Part shown: positions 1 to 6,820 of the stretch, one piece after another
Layout of the letters: each line of letters opens with the position of its first letter
How positions within the stretch are numbered: position 1 is the stretch's first letter
Origin: Actinomycetes bacterium
GTDB taxonomy: Bacteria > Actinomycetota > Acidimicrobiia > Acidimicrobiales > Palsa-688
DNA: 38,107 nucleotides
Reading direction: 5' to 3'
Assembly (NCBI GenBank): GCA_021808665.1
Contig: JAKBBA010000032.1
Location: forward strand, 1 to 38,107
Notes under the pieces: generated by a model
Told to the model about the DNA's origin: nothing
Seen by the model: the letters and a program-made list of their open reading frames with translations, nothing else
Databases searched by the model: none
Position numbers and translations under genes: made by a program

Positions 1-459
1 CTGCCAGGCCGGACCCGACGGCTGTGTGCGCAATCCCGCAAGCTCCCCCCAGCTTTCGCCGCCGTCGCTGGACTTGAAAAGTGCAGCGTCCTCGACGCCG
101 GCCAGGACCGTGTCGGGGTCGTCGCTGGAAGGCTCCAGGTGCCAGACCCGGGCGAACTCCCACGGGCGCGGCGTCCCGTCGTACCACTGGTGAGTTCCCG
201 TCTCGGTGGCGTAGCGGAAGTCGTTGCCGACCGGGGTCCACGATTTCCCGCCGTCGTCGGAGCGTTGCAGAACCTGCCCGAACCACTCCGAAGTTTGCGA
301 CAGGTAGATCCTGTTCGGGTCGGCAGGCGATCCTGCCACGTGATAAACCTGCCACCCGCCGAAAAGAGGTCCTTCGACCTCCCACTCGGCGCGCCGGCCG
401 TCCGAGGTCAACGTGAAGGCGCCCTTCTGGGTTCCGACCAACACTCGCACACCGGTCAT
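1..459 (-). CDS. BNR/Asp-box repeat protein (sialidase-like beta-propeller), partial
   Basis: An open frame on the minus strand runs from ATG at 459 to the window edge without a stop, giving 153 N-terminal residues. A strong Shine-Dalgarno (AGGAGGGA, minus strand, 463-470) sits just before the ATG and fixes the start. The protein begins [15 protein letters not shown] and contains two Asp-box motifs, SDDGGKSW and SSDGGESW, typical of BNR/VPS10-like beta-propellers and annotated in bacteria as glycosyl hydrolase, exo-alpha-sialidase or photosystem-stability-factor-like proteins. The opening is not a signal peptide, so a cytoplasmic location is likely. The substrate cannot be inferred. The C-terminus lies outside the window. 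Confidence 0.8.
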   Translation of the reverse strand, partial: MTGVRVLVGTQKGAFTLTSDGRRAEWEVEGPLFGGWQVYHVAGSPADPNRIYLSQTSEWFGQVLQRSDDGGKSWTPVGNDFRYATETGTHQWYDGTPRPWEFARVWHLEPSSDDPDTVLAGVEDAALFKSSDGGESWGELAGLRTQPSGPAWQ

Positions 460-523
460 GCGTCCCTCCTAGGTGCGGACCTCTCCCTCGGGGTTCGACC
501 GGACCTCATCCTAGGACTTCGGT

Positions 524-991
524 GTGACCTCCTATCGCCCGGCGTCCTGTCAGGGGTACCGGCGACGTGGCGAGGTTTCGTCGCCTTCGAACGAACTGGC
601 CTTTGCGGAGGTCGGCCTCGACGAAACTAGGCGGGCTTTACGCGCTGCGGTAGCAAGTCCATACAGCGATCCGGTCGGTAAGGGCGCTCGATGCCTACCG
701 GGCGATAGGACTAGCCAATCCCCAACTGTATCGCCTGATCACCGCGAACTCATTCCCCGCGCAGGGCTGCTGCCCGGCCTGGAGGCGTGCGCCGGTGAGC
801 CGTTCCTCCTGGCAGTGGGCGAGCCGTACCTGGCCCAAGCGCTGTGGTCCTTCGCTCATGGAATGGTCATCCTCGAACTCGACCGGCGTTTCGTCGACGG
901 ATCGAACCTCGAGAGGATCTGGCTCGCTGGCACCGAGCCCGTCACTACTTCGAGGAATTCGGCAGGAACGCCAGTGACGCTGCCACCGTGA
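524..991 (+). pseudogene. decayed TetR-family regulator
   Basis: Three collinear pieces of a TetR regulator are spread over two frames. Frame 2 gives NELAFAEVGLDETRRALRAA, the segment after the helix-turn-helix. Frame 3 (from about 669 to 755) gives ALDAYRAIGLANPQLYRLIT, the typical middle helices. Frame 2 then resumes (about 765-950) with ALWSFAHGMVILELDRRF, matching the WHG-type TetR C-terminal domain. Neither frame alone makes the protein, and frame 3 is closed upstream by TAG at 651-653. Two indels of opposite sign, near 680 and 760, would restore it. The DNA-binding head upstream of about 590 is only faintly recognisable. Its 3' end overlaps the membrane-protein gene on the other strand. 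Confidence 0.6.
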
Positions 992-1388
992 GCACGACGA
1001 ACGCGACTCCCTCCACGACCAACGAGGATACGACGTAAGGAGCATGGATGCTCTCTCGAAAGGCGAACAGACCGAACCAGATCGACCAGAGGAGTCCGGC
1101 GATGGTACCGATAGCAAACAGGGCGCCGGCAGCGAGGACGATAAAACGACGCAGGACAGCGACCGCTAATGCGACCAGGATGGCGGCGACGCCTTGGACG
1201 ATGAACAGGTCACCGATCGTGGGGATGTTCCTGTAGCCCTGGGACCACAGGTGAAGGTGGATGAGTGCAGAAAGGACCAAGAGCACAGCGCCAACCAAAG
1301 CGAGAACGTTCACAGCAAGACCCCGCTGCCCGGTCACCCGCCGCGAACTGGTCAGGCCCCGCGTTGCGCCAAGTCGGACAGATCGCAT
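945..1388 (-). CDS. small four-helix membrane protein, function unknown
   Basis: A 147-residue frame with about four hydrophobic segments (roughly residues 26-47, 58-80, 84-108 and 120-142) separated by short polar loops, so an integral membrane protein. I do not recognise the family with confidence; it looks like the small actinobacterial membrane proteins annotated as hypothetical. The first 25 residues are basic and not hydrophobic. A GTG at about 1313, just before NVLALVGAVLLV, is an equally plausible start because no convincing ribosome-binding site precedes 1388. The 3' end overlaps the decayed TetR gene on the opposite strand. Confidence 0.6.
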   Translation of the reverse strand: MRSVRLGATRGLTSSRRVTGQRGLAVNVLALVGAVLLVLSALIHLHLWSQGYRNIPTIGDLFIVQGVAAILVALAVAVLRRFIVLAAGALFAIGTIAGLLWSIWFGLFAFRESIHAPYVVSSLVVEGVAFVVLTVAASLAFLPNSSK

Positions 1389-1460
1389 ATCAGGTATACG
1401 ACTCCGGGTGGGTGAACGGATGGGCGCTCGACGTCCGGACCCCCCGGGTGGCTCCGAGCG

Positions 1461-1901
1461 CTAGCCAGGCGCAGGCGCGAAGTTGAACATCCACCGGATC
1501 CCGAAGCGGTCCAGGCAGGTACCCCAAGTCGCCCCCCAGAACATTTCGGTGAGGGGCATTCCTTCGCTTGACCCAACGGAGAGCGCGTCGTAGAGCCGCT
1601 GGGTTTCGGCGAGGCTGTCCGGTTCGAGGTTGATCGTGGTGTTGTTGCCAACTCTTAACTGGTGGCCCATGGATTCCACGATGTCGGTAGCCATGATCAC
1701 ATGGCCAGCCAGGATCGGGAGTTCGGCATGCATCACCAAGCGCTTCTCGCCTTCGGGCATCGCAGGCCGGTTCGGGTCGCTCGCCACGTCGCCCATCCGC
1801 TGGATCGGTGCCACCAGTTCAGTGCCGAACACACTGGCGTAGAACTCGAACGCTTCTTCGGCGTTGCCTTCGAAGTTGAGATACGTGCTTACCCTGGCCA
1901 T
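1461..1901 (-). CDS. VOC-family protein, PhnB-like
   Basis: A 146-residue protein starting MARVSTYLNFEGNAEEAFEF, with fold and motifs of the PhnB/YjdN branch of the vicinal-oxygen-chelate (glyoxalase) superfamily: a paired beta-alpha-beta-beta-beta layout, the phrase EAFEFYASVFGTE, and the C-terminal MFWGATWGTCLDRFGIRWMF. The frame is open further upstream, but AAGGAGGGAAATCG immediately precedes ATG at 1899-1901 and decides the start. Family members include metal-dependent and non-catalytic proteins, and the substrate cannot be told. It is transcribed alone; upstream lies a repeat-rich gene-free stretch. Confidence 0.85.
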   Translation of the reverse strand: MARVSTYLNFEGNAEEAFEFYASVFGTELVAPIQRMGDVASDPNRPAMPEGEKRLVMHAELPILAGHVIMATDIVESMGHQLRVGNNTTINLEPDSLAETQRLYDALSVGSSEGMPLTEMFWGATWGTCLDRFGIRWMFNFAPAPG

Positions 1902-2051
1902 CGATTTCCCTCCTTGTACGCGTAGCGCACCTTTCATTCTCTCATACGCTGGGGATCCCAGCTCGCTTGACTGAACTCCTCTACTCCGAGCTTGTGGGTG
2001 CCGTCGGGCATGGTGCATGCACGCTGCGAGCGTTCGGGGGGGTGCCGGTAA

Positions 2052-2230
2052 CCGTCATATTTGGTCAGGATCTTGAAGTTGGAAAAGTTTTGTACCAAAA
2101 AGTGCGTTTTCCGAGCGAGGGCTGGTACAGGATTTTTTCGGAACGAAGATCGTGTACCAAAAAGTGCGAAAAAACGCTTCAAATGGTCAGGCTGTGTCCG
2201 AGCCGCGAGGATCCTGACCAAATTTGACGG
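2052..2230. mobile_element. 179-bp inverted-terminal-repeat element, copy A (MITE-like)
   Basis: The two ends are inverted copies: left end at 2052 and right end read from 2230 share GTCAWATTTGGTCAGGATC, with about 2 mismatches in 23. A second copy lies at 25628-25804 in the same orientation. By hand alignment the cores differ at about 16 of 154 positions (roughly 90% identity) with no indel. Inside, TGTACCAAAAAGTGCG occurs twice (2091-2106 and 2153-2168). No transposase is encoded. On the minus strand one frame stays open through both copies and includes FALFGTRSS and THFLVQNFS. A non-autonomous mobile repeat is the simplest reading; a conserved structured RNA or a small coding module cannot be excluded. 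No clear target-site duplication is visible. Confidence 0.6.
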
Positions 2231-2304
2231 TCGTCGAGGGCAGATGAGGAGCTCGCTGCGGCCGCGAGAGCAGCCAGATGGTTCGGGGCGGGCGAACGCG
2301 ACCG

Positions 2305-2344
2305 GGCTGTAGACGGCTGTAGACGGCTGTAGACGGCTGTAGAC
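2305..2344. repeat. 10-bp tandem repeat, 4 copies
   Basis: Four perfect head-to-tail copies of GGCTGTAGAC lie shortly after inverted-repeat element copy A in a gene-free stretch. The period does not match an obvious coding unit. Confidence 0.95.
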
Positions 2345-2475
2345 GACGGGGTGGCCCAGCACTGGTTCCGCATAGCGGTCCCCGGGGGTGCTGGCGGCGT
2401 ATCTGGTTCCGGCGAAAGACCTTCTTCTTCGCAAAGCCGGACTGCGGGCGGCGATGCTTGGCGCGTCAGGTGTGG

Positions 2476-2533
2476 CACCCCGCACGGGCACCCCGCACGG
2501 GCACCCCGCACGGGCACCCCGCACGGGCACCCC
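2476..2533. repeat. 13-bp tandem repeat, about 4.5 copies
   Basis: CACCCCGCACGGG is repeated four times without change, followed by a partial copy, ending about 15 bp beyond the stop codon of the MFS gene. The C/G-rich unit could affect transcription end or simply reflect slippage. Confidence 0.95.
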
Positions 2534-2548
2534 CCCGGTTGCCGCCCG

Positions 2549-4075
2549 TCAGATCGGCTCGAGTGCTGGTCGTTCGCCGCTTTGCTGGTCGACTCGTTCG
2601 CTATATCTAACGGTATTCGGGCGGATCAGCAGCAGCGCCGTGATCGCGCCTACCCCGAGCAGGATGGCGCTCAGGGTGAACGCCACGCTGTAGCCGTGCA
2701 CGATTCCCGCAGCCTTAATGGCTGAAGTCGCGCCGTGCGAGCGCAGGTAGGTGGTCGTAGCGGTTGCGGCGACAGTGTTGAGCAATGCTGTGCCTAGTGA
2801 CCCGCCGACCTGCTGGGTTGTGTTGACCAAAGCGCTCGCCACGCCAGCGTCGCGCTCGTCGACGCCCGTAAGCGCCGTGCTGCTGAGCGGTACGAACACG
2901 AGGCCCATACCGAGGCTGATTATGACGACCGCAGGCAGGACGTGTGTGACGTAGCTGGAGTGGACCCCGATACCGGTGAAGAGGATCAGCCCTGCGGTCG
3001 CCATGAGCATTCCGGTGACCATGAGGGCTCTCGGGCCGAAGCGAGGTAGAAGCTGTGCTGCGACGGTGGCGCTGACGATGATGCCGAGCGAGAAGGGCAG
3101 GAATGCGAAGCCGGACTTGAGCGCCGAGTAATGAAGCGTGCCCTGCAGGTAGAACGTCAGGAACAGGAACATCCCGAACAGCGCTAGACCTGCGAGCAGG
3201 GACGTGAGGTACGACCCACCGCGGTTGCGGTCCACGACGACACGAAGCGGCAGCAGCGGATGGTCGGAGCGAAGTTCCAGTGCGACGAACGCTGCGAGGA
3301 GCACCAACGCCCCGCCGAGGAAACCCAGCGTGCCCGCTGATAGCCATCCGCCCGTCTCGGCCTTCGTAAATGCGTAGACGAGTGCCACAAGTCCAAGCGT
3401 CGCAGTCAGGGCGCCGGGGAGATCGTAGTGCCTCTGCGCCCTTTCGGGCCGAGTGTCGCGCACTACGTAGAGGGCTGCGCTGGCGGCGAACACTGCAACA
3501 GGAACGTTGACGAGGAGGCACCAACGCCACGAGGCGTATTGCGTGAGAACGCCTCCGGCGATCAGGCCTATCGCTGCACCACCGCCGGAAATCGCCCCGT
3601 AGACGCCGAACGCCCGTGCACGCTCGTGGGCTTCGGTGAAGGTTACCGAGATCAACGACAAGGCAGCCGGGGCCATCAATGCAGCAAAGGCACCTTGAAG
3701 CGCTCTCGCTCCGAATAGTGCGGCGGCGTTGGGTGCCAGGCCACCTATGGCCGACGAGGTGGCGAAGCCGATGAGGCCGACGATGAACACCCGTTTGCGG
3801 CCGAGGTAGTCGGCGACGCGTCCTCCTAGAAGCAGGAGGCCTCCGAAGGACAGCGTATAGGCAGTGATCACCCACTGGCGGTTCGCAGTCGAGATGTGGA
3901 GAGCATGCTGGGCCGACGGAAGAGCGATATTGACTATCGAACCGTCGAGGACGATCATCAGCTGCGATATCGCAATTATTGCCAGCGCGAGCCAGCGTTT
4001 CGGATCCTGGTCGTTTGTCTGATAGTCGAGCCCGTCGGGCGAAAAGCCCGGCTCGGCGCGCGTCGATAAACTCAT
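2549..4075 (-). CDS. MFS drug-efflux transporter, DHA2 (EmrB/QacA) type
   Basis: 508 residues with about 14 predicted membrane helices, the size and layout of the DHA2 family of proton-driven drug exporters. Hallmarks visible are the helix-1 signature IVLDGSIVNIALPSAQ and the loop 2-3 motif GGRVADYLGRKRVF (MFS motif A). A short polar N-terminus precedes helix 1. AGGAG lies upstream of ATG at 4075. The gene follows the TetR regulator in the same direction with a 48-nt gap, so the two are probably one transcript controlled by the operator in front of the regulator. Expected role: export of hydrophobic or cationic toxic compounds across the cytoplasmic membrane; the substrate is unknown. Confidence 0.92.
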   Translation of the reverse strand: MSLSTRAEPGFSPDGLDYQTNDQDPKRWLALAIIAISQLMIVLDGSIVNIALPSAQHALHISTANRQWVITAYTLSFGGLLLLGGRVADYLGRKRVFIVGLIGFATSSAIGGLAPNAAALFGARALQGAFAALMAPAALSLISVTFTEAHERARAFGVYGAISGGGAAIGLIAGGVLTQYASWRWCLLVNVPVAVFAASAALYVVRDTRPERAQRHYDLPGALTATLGLVALVYAFTKAETGGWLSAGTLGFLGGALVLLAAFVALELRSDHPLLPLRVVVDRNRGGSYLTSLLAGLALFGMFLFLTFYLQGTLHYSALKSGFAFLPFSLGIIVSATVAAQLLPRFGPRALMVTGMLMATAGLILFTGIGVHSSYVTHVLPAVVIISLGMGLVFVPLSSTALTGVDERDAGVASALVNTTQQVGGSLGTALLNTVAATATTTYLRSHGATSAIKAAGIVHGYSVAFTLSAILLGVGAITALLLIRPNTVRYSERVDQQSGERPALEPI

Positions 4076-4123
4076 CGGGGTACTCCTGTCGTCATGTGAT
4101 TGTGGGAATCGGCGCGAGTGCGC

Positions 4124-4732
4124 CTAGGGATTGGAAGGTGGGCAGGCGCGCAGGGTGGGAAGCAGGATGTCGTCGACGACGTGAGCGACATAGTCGTCGT
4201 CGAGCGGTTGGCCCATTACCAGCAGGCGTGTCATGAGAAGCGCCGAGACGATCTCGGTTACCAATCCAGGGTTCGCGCCGGGAGGAATCTCGCCGCGGGC
4301 AATTGCCCGGGATAGGAGTGTTTCTCCGACGGCCGCCTTGTCTGCGCTGAACTGCTCACGTAGAAGTGACGCCAATTCGGTGTCGTTCTGTGCGGCCATC
4401 ATCAGGCCAACAAACAGCGGGCCGTCCTGACCACTCAGCATGTCGCGTTTGTCGCGTATCGCTGCCAAAAGATCGTCTCGGAGGCTGCCGGTATTGGGCG
4501 CCTGGAACGTGACCGCACAGACACGACGGCGCACAGCTTCAGCTACGAGAGGCGCTTTTCCAGGCCAGCGACGGTAAAGCGTCGCCTTGCTCGCCCTGGC
4601 CCGTGCCGCGAGCAGGTCCATGCTCATACGGTCGTAGCCGACCTCGGCGATCAGGTCAAGGGTCGTGTCAAGGATCTCCTGCTCACGGGTTTCACCCCTG
4701 CTTGTAGTGATCACCGCCTGCTCCATGTCCAT
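4124..4732 (-). CDS. TetR/AcrR-family repressor of the adjacent exporter
   Basis: About 202 residues. The N-terminal helix-turn-helix is clear (REQEILDTTLDLIAEVGYDR, then ASKATLYRRWPGKAPLVAEA), and the C-terminal half is a typical all-helical ligand/dimer domain with an ILLPTLRACP ending. It lies directly upstream of the MFS exporter on the same strand, the usual arrangement for a ligand-released repressor of efflux. The start is uncertain: GTG 4735, ATG 4732 and ATG 4726 are in frame, and no Shine-Dalgarno precedes them, so the message may be leaderless. A dyad overlapping the start (4736-4756) is a likely autoregulatory operator. Confidence 0.88.
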   Translation of the reverse strand: MDMEQAVITTSRGETREQEILDTTLDLIAEVGYDRMSMDLLAARARASKATLYRRWPGKAPLVAEAVRRRVCAVTFQAPNTGSLRDDLLAAIRDKRDMLSGQDGPLFVGLMMAAQNDTELASLLREQFSADKAAVGETLLSRAIARGEIPPGANPGLVTEIVSALLMTRLLVMGQPLDDDYVAHVVDDILLPTLRACPPSNP

Positions 4733-4735
4733 CAC

Positions 4736-4756
4736 AGTACGGTACGGTTTCGTACT
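4736..4756. promoter_or_regulatory. candidate TetR operator
   Basis: AGTACG at the left and CGTACT at the right form an inverted repeat across 21 bp, with an extra GTACGG inside. It abuts the start of the TetR gene, where an autoregulatory operator is expected. No binding evidence; inferred from symmetry and position. Confidence 0.5.
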
Positions 4757-4818
4757 ACTGGCAGAATTCTTTTGGGCAGTTCGAATCGCTACGCGCTGTG
4801 GCCCTCCATGAAGCCGCC

Positions 4819-4859
4819 GTTCACCTTTTGTTCACCCCAACTCGGCTTATGTCCACCCC
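4819..4859 (+). promoter_or_regulatory. direct repeats upstream of the kdp operon, candidate KdpE sites
   Basis: Three similar blocks, GTTCACC (4819), GTTCACCCC (4830) and GTCCACCCC (4851), are spaced 11 and 21 bp apart, about one and two helical turns, and end 32 bp before the first small ORF of the kdp operon. T-rich plus CACCCC is reminiscent of the E. coli KdpE box as I remember it. Inference only. Confidence 0.35.
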
Positions 4860-4891
4860 GTAGTCACCGAGACACGGGCAATCATCGAAGC

Positions 4892-4975
4892 ATGGCTGAC
4901 CTAATAGTTGTACTGGGCGTTGTCGCCTTCGTAGCGGCAATGCTCGCCCTTGTATGGGGACTGGAGCGGGTATGA
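4892..4975 (+). CDS. 27-residue membrane peptide at the head of the kdp operon
   Basis: ATG at 4892 opens a 27-codon frame, MADLIVVLGVVAFVAAMLALV followed by WGLERV, i.e. one transmembrane helix with a short charged tail. Its TGA overlaps the ATG of kdpF (ATGA, 4972-4975), so it is translationally coupled to the pump genes. Similar one-helix ORFs precede kdpF in other actinobacteria as far as I recall, but no function is established to my knowledge. It may be a second small stabilising or regulatory subunit. The ribosome-binding site is weak (GAAG). Confidence 0.65.
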   Translation: MADLIVVLGVVAFVAAMLALVWGLERV

Positions 4976-5061
4976 CCGTCGCCGAGGGCGTCCTATTGGC
5001 GCTGTCGATCGTGATGTTCCTTTATGTGGGCTTCGCACTGCTCAAAGCTGAGCGCTTCTGA
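4972..5061 (+). CDS. kdpF: KdpF, small subunit of the K+-transporting ATPase
   Basis: 29 residues, MTVAEGVLLALSIVMFLYVG then FALLKAERF: one hydrophobic helix ending in the short polar tail typical of KdpF, which sits in the membrane against KdpA and stabilises the KdpFABC complex. Its start overlaps the preceding small ORF by ATGA, and its TGA overlaps the ATG of kdpA (TGATG at 5059-5063). Size and place directly before kdpA are diagnostic. Confidence 0.9.
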   Translation: MTVAEGVLLALSIVMFLYVGFALLKAERF

Positions 5062-6752
5062 TGGGTCTTACCCTTACCATCGTCGCGCTCGTCGCGGTTC
5101 TCGCCGTCGCCTGGCGCTTTCTCGGCTCCTACATGGCTGCGGTCTATGAGGGGAGGTCGCGCTTTCTGCGCTTCGTCGAGCGGCCGATCTACGCCGCGAT
5201 AGGTGTCGACCCCGAGGTCGAACAGTCGTGGCAGCGCTACGCGGCGTCGCTGATCGTCTTCACCGGAGTTGTACTTCTGATCGGATACGTGCTGCTTCGC
5301 TTGCAGGGAAGCCTTCCCCTTAACCCCCAGCACCTGCCCGGCGTTACACCCGCCCTTTCTTGGAACACAATTGTGTCGTTTGTCACGAACACGAACTGGC
5401 AGGCCTACGCCGGTGAGTCGACGATGTCTTACATGTCTCAAATGGGCACTTTAGTGCTGCAGAACTTTCTCAGCGCATCGGTCGGCATCGCAGTGGCGGT
5501 CGCGCTCATCAGGGGGTTCTCTCGAAAGGGATCCAAGACGATCGGCAACTTCTGGGTCGACCTGGTACGCGGGTGCCTGTACATCCTCCTACCTATAGCG
5601 TTCGTCGCGGGGATCATCTTCATAGCCCAGGGGGCCATCCAGACACTTTCTGGCCCAGCGACGGTCACCGACACACTCAACGGTGTCAAACAGGTCATAG
5701 CTCGGGGACCGGTCGCATCGCAAGAGGTGATCAAGCAGTTCGGCACAAACGGGGGTGGTTTCTTCAACGCCAACTCGGCTCACCCCTTCGAGAACCCGAC
5801 GGGGCTCACAAACTTCCTGTCTATCGCCTTGCTTCTGGCGATTCCGGTAGCGCTCACCTACACCTTCGGCAAGATGGTGGGCAGCATCCGTCAAGGTGCG
5901 ACGATTCTTGCGGCGATGGTCATAATCTTCGGTAGTTGGCTGTCTATAGCGACGGTGGCGGAGCACCAGGCGAACCCGGCGGTCGCCGCCGCAGGCCTTA
6001 CGGCACAGCCGACTGGCAACATGGTGGGCAAGGAGGTCCGATTCGGCGACACTTCGTCGGCTCTGTTCGGTGTCGCTTCGACGCAGACGTCGACAGGCTC
6101 GGCGAACTCCGCATACGACTCGTTCACCCCGATGGGCGGGTTCGCTCTGCTCACCGGGATGATGATCGGCGAGGTCACTCCGGGAGGGGTTGGCAGCGGA
6201 CTCTATACCGTGCTGCTCTTTGCGATCATCACGGTCTTCCTCGGGGGGTTGATGATCGGGCGAACGCCGGAGTACCTGGGAAAGAAGATCCAGGCCAGGG
6301 AGGTGAAACTCGCCGCTCTTGGGGTGCTCGTCATGCCCGTTGTCGTGTTGATCATCACGGGTATCGCCGCTGCGATCCATGCGGGGCGGGCCGGCCCGCT
6401 CAACTCTGGTCCGCACGGCTTCTCGGAGATCCTCTACGCGTTCACCTCGGCGGGCAACAACAACGGCTCTGCTTTCGGCGGACTGAGCGCCAACACGGCC
6501 TTCTACAACGTGATGACATCGGTGGCCATGCTTCTTGGGCGCTTCGGGATCATGGTCCCGGTCCTGGCGTTGGCCGGGGCGCTGGCGGCCAAGGAGGTCG
6601 TAGCGGAATCACTTGGGACCTTCCGCACCGACAAACCGATCTTCATCGGCCTGCTGATCGGTGTCATCTTGATCGTCGGCGCCTTGACGTTCTTCCCCGC
6701 AGTCTCGCTCGGACCGGTCATCGAAGCTCTTTCGCACGGAAAGTTCTTCTGA
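5061..6752 (+). CDS. kdpA: KdpA, K+-binding and translocating subunit
   Basis: 563 residues, normal for KdpA, with about ten membrane helices related to the KtrB/TrkH channel fold. The four selectivity-filter-like loops are visible: [53 protein letters not shown] and [16 protein letters not shown]. It accepts periplasmic K+ with high affinity and passes it along the intersubunit tunnel to KdpB. Translation is coupled to kdpF by a TGATG overlap. Its own stop overlaps a 22-codon ORF that bridges to kdpB. Confidence 0.97.
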   Translation: MGLTLTIVALVAVLAVAWRFLGSYMAAVYEGRSRFLRFVERPIYAAIGVDPEVEQSWQRYAASLIVFTGVVLLIGYVLLRLQGSLPLNPQHLPGVTPALSWNTIVSFVTNTNWQAYAGESTMSYMSQMGTLVLQNFLSASVGIAVAVALIRGFSRKGSKTIGNFWVDLVRGCLYILLPIAFVAGIIFIAQGAIQTLSGPATVTDTLNGVKQVIARGPVASQEVIKQFGTNGGGFFNANSAHPFENPTGLTNFLSIALLLAIPVALTYTFGKMVGSIRQGATILAAMVIIFGSWLSIATVAEHQANPAVAAAGLTAQPTGNMVGKEVRFGDTSSALFGVASTQTSTGSANSAYDSFTPMGGFALLTGMMIGEVTPGGVGSGLYTVLLFAIITVFLGGLMIGRTPEYLGKKIQAREVKLAALGVLVMPVVVLIITGIAAAIHAGRAGPLNSGPHGFSEILYAFTSAGNNNGSAFGGLSANTAFYNVMTSVAMLLGRFGIMVPVLALAGALAAKEVVAESLGTFRTDKPIFIGLLIGVILIVGALTFFPAVSLGPVIEALSHGKFF

Positions 6753-6820
6753 TGCGCAAGTCACCGCTCGCGGGGCCCACTTGTCTTGCTCGCTGCCTAC
6801 CCGGAGGTCGATTCATATGA
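6752..6820 (+). CDS. 22-codon ORF bridging kdpA and kdpB
   Basis: The frame [20 protein letters not shown] plus FI starts at the A of the kdpA stop (TGATG) and ends in a TGA overlapping the kdpB ATG (ATGA at 6817-6820). It thus spans the whole intercistronic gap with overlaps on both sides. The peptide is not hydrophobic and matches nothing I know. Most likely it serves to carry ribosomes to kdpB, or is chance, since kdpB also has its own GGAGG. Confidence 0.3.
   Translation: MRKSPLAGPTCLARCLPGGRFI

Larger units (their letters stand above)
1902..2548. other. gene-free, repeat-rich interval
   Basis: No credible gene is seen between the VOC protein and the exporter. The interval holds a 10-bp palindrome (GTGCATGCAC, about 2012-2021), inverted-repeat element copy A, a 10-bp minisatellite and a 13-bp minisatellite, each listed separately. 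Long open frames here are low-complexity translations of the repeats. Confidence 0.6.

Noticed and set aside
1934..2530. 198-codon minus-strand frame through repeat copy A and the minisatellites
   Set aside because: Ends are translations of tandem repeats; only the part inside the element is shared with copy B. No start with a ribosome-binding site.
2305..2533. Short repeats considered as a CRISPR array
   Set aside because: Units are contiguous without spacers and differ in period, and no cas gene is present.
5589..6416. Long frame antisense to kdpA
   Set aside because: Shadow of kdpA caused by high GC codon use; no recognisable motif.
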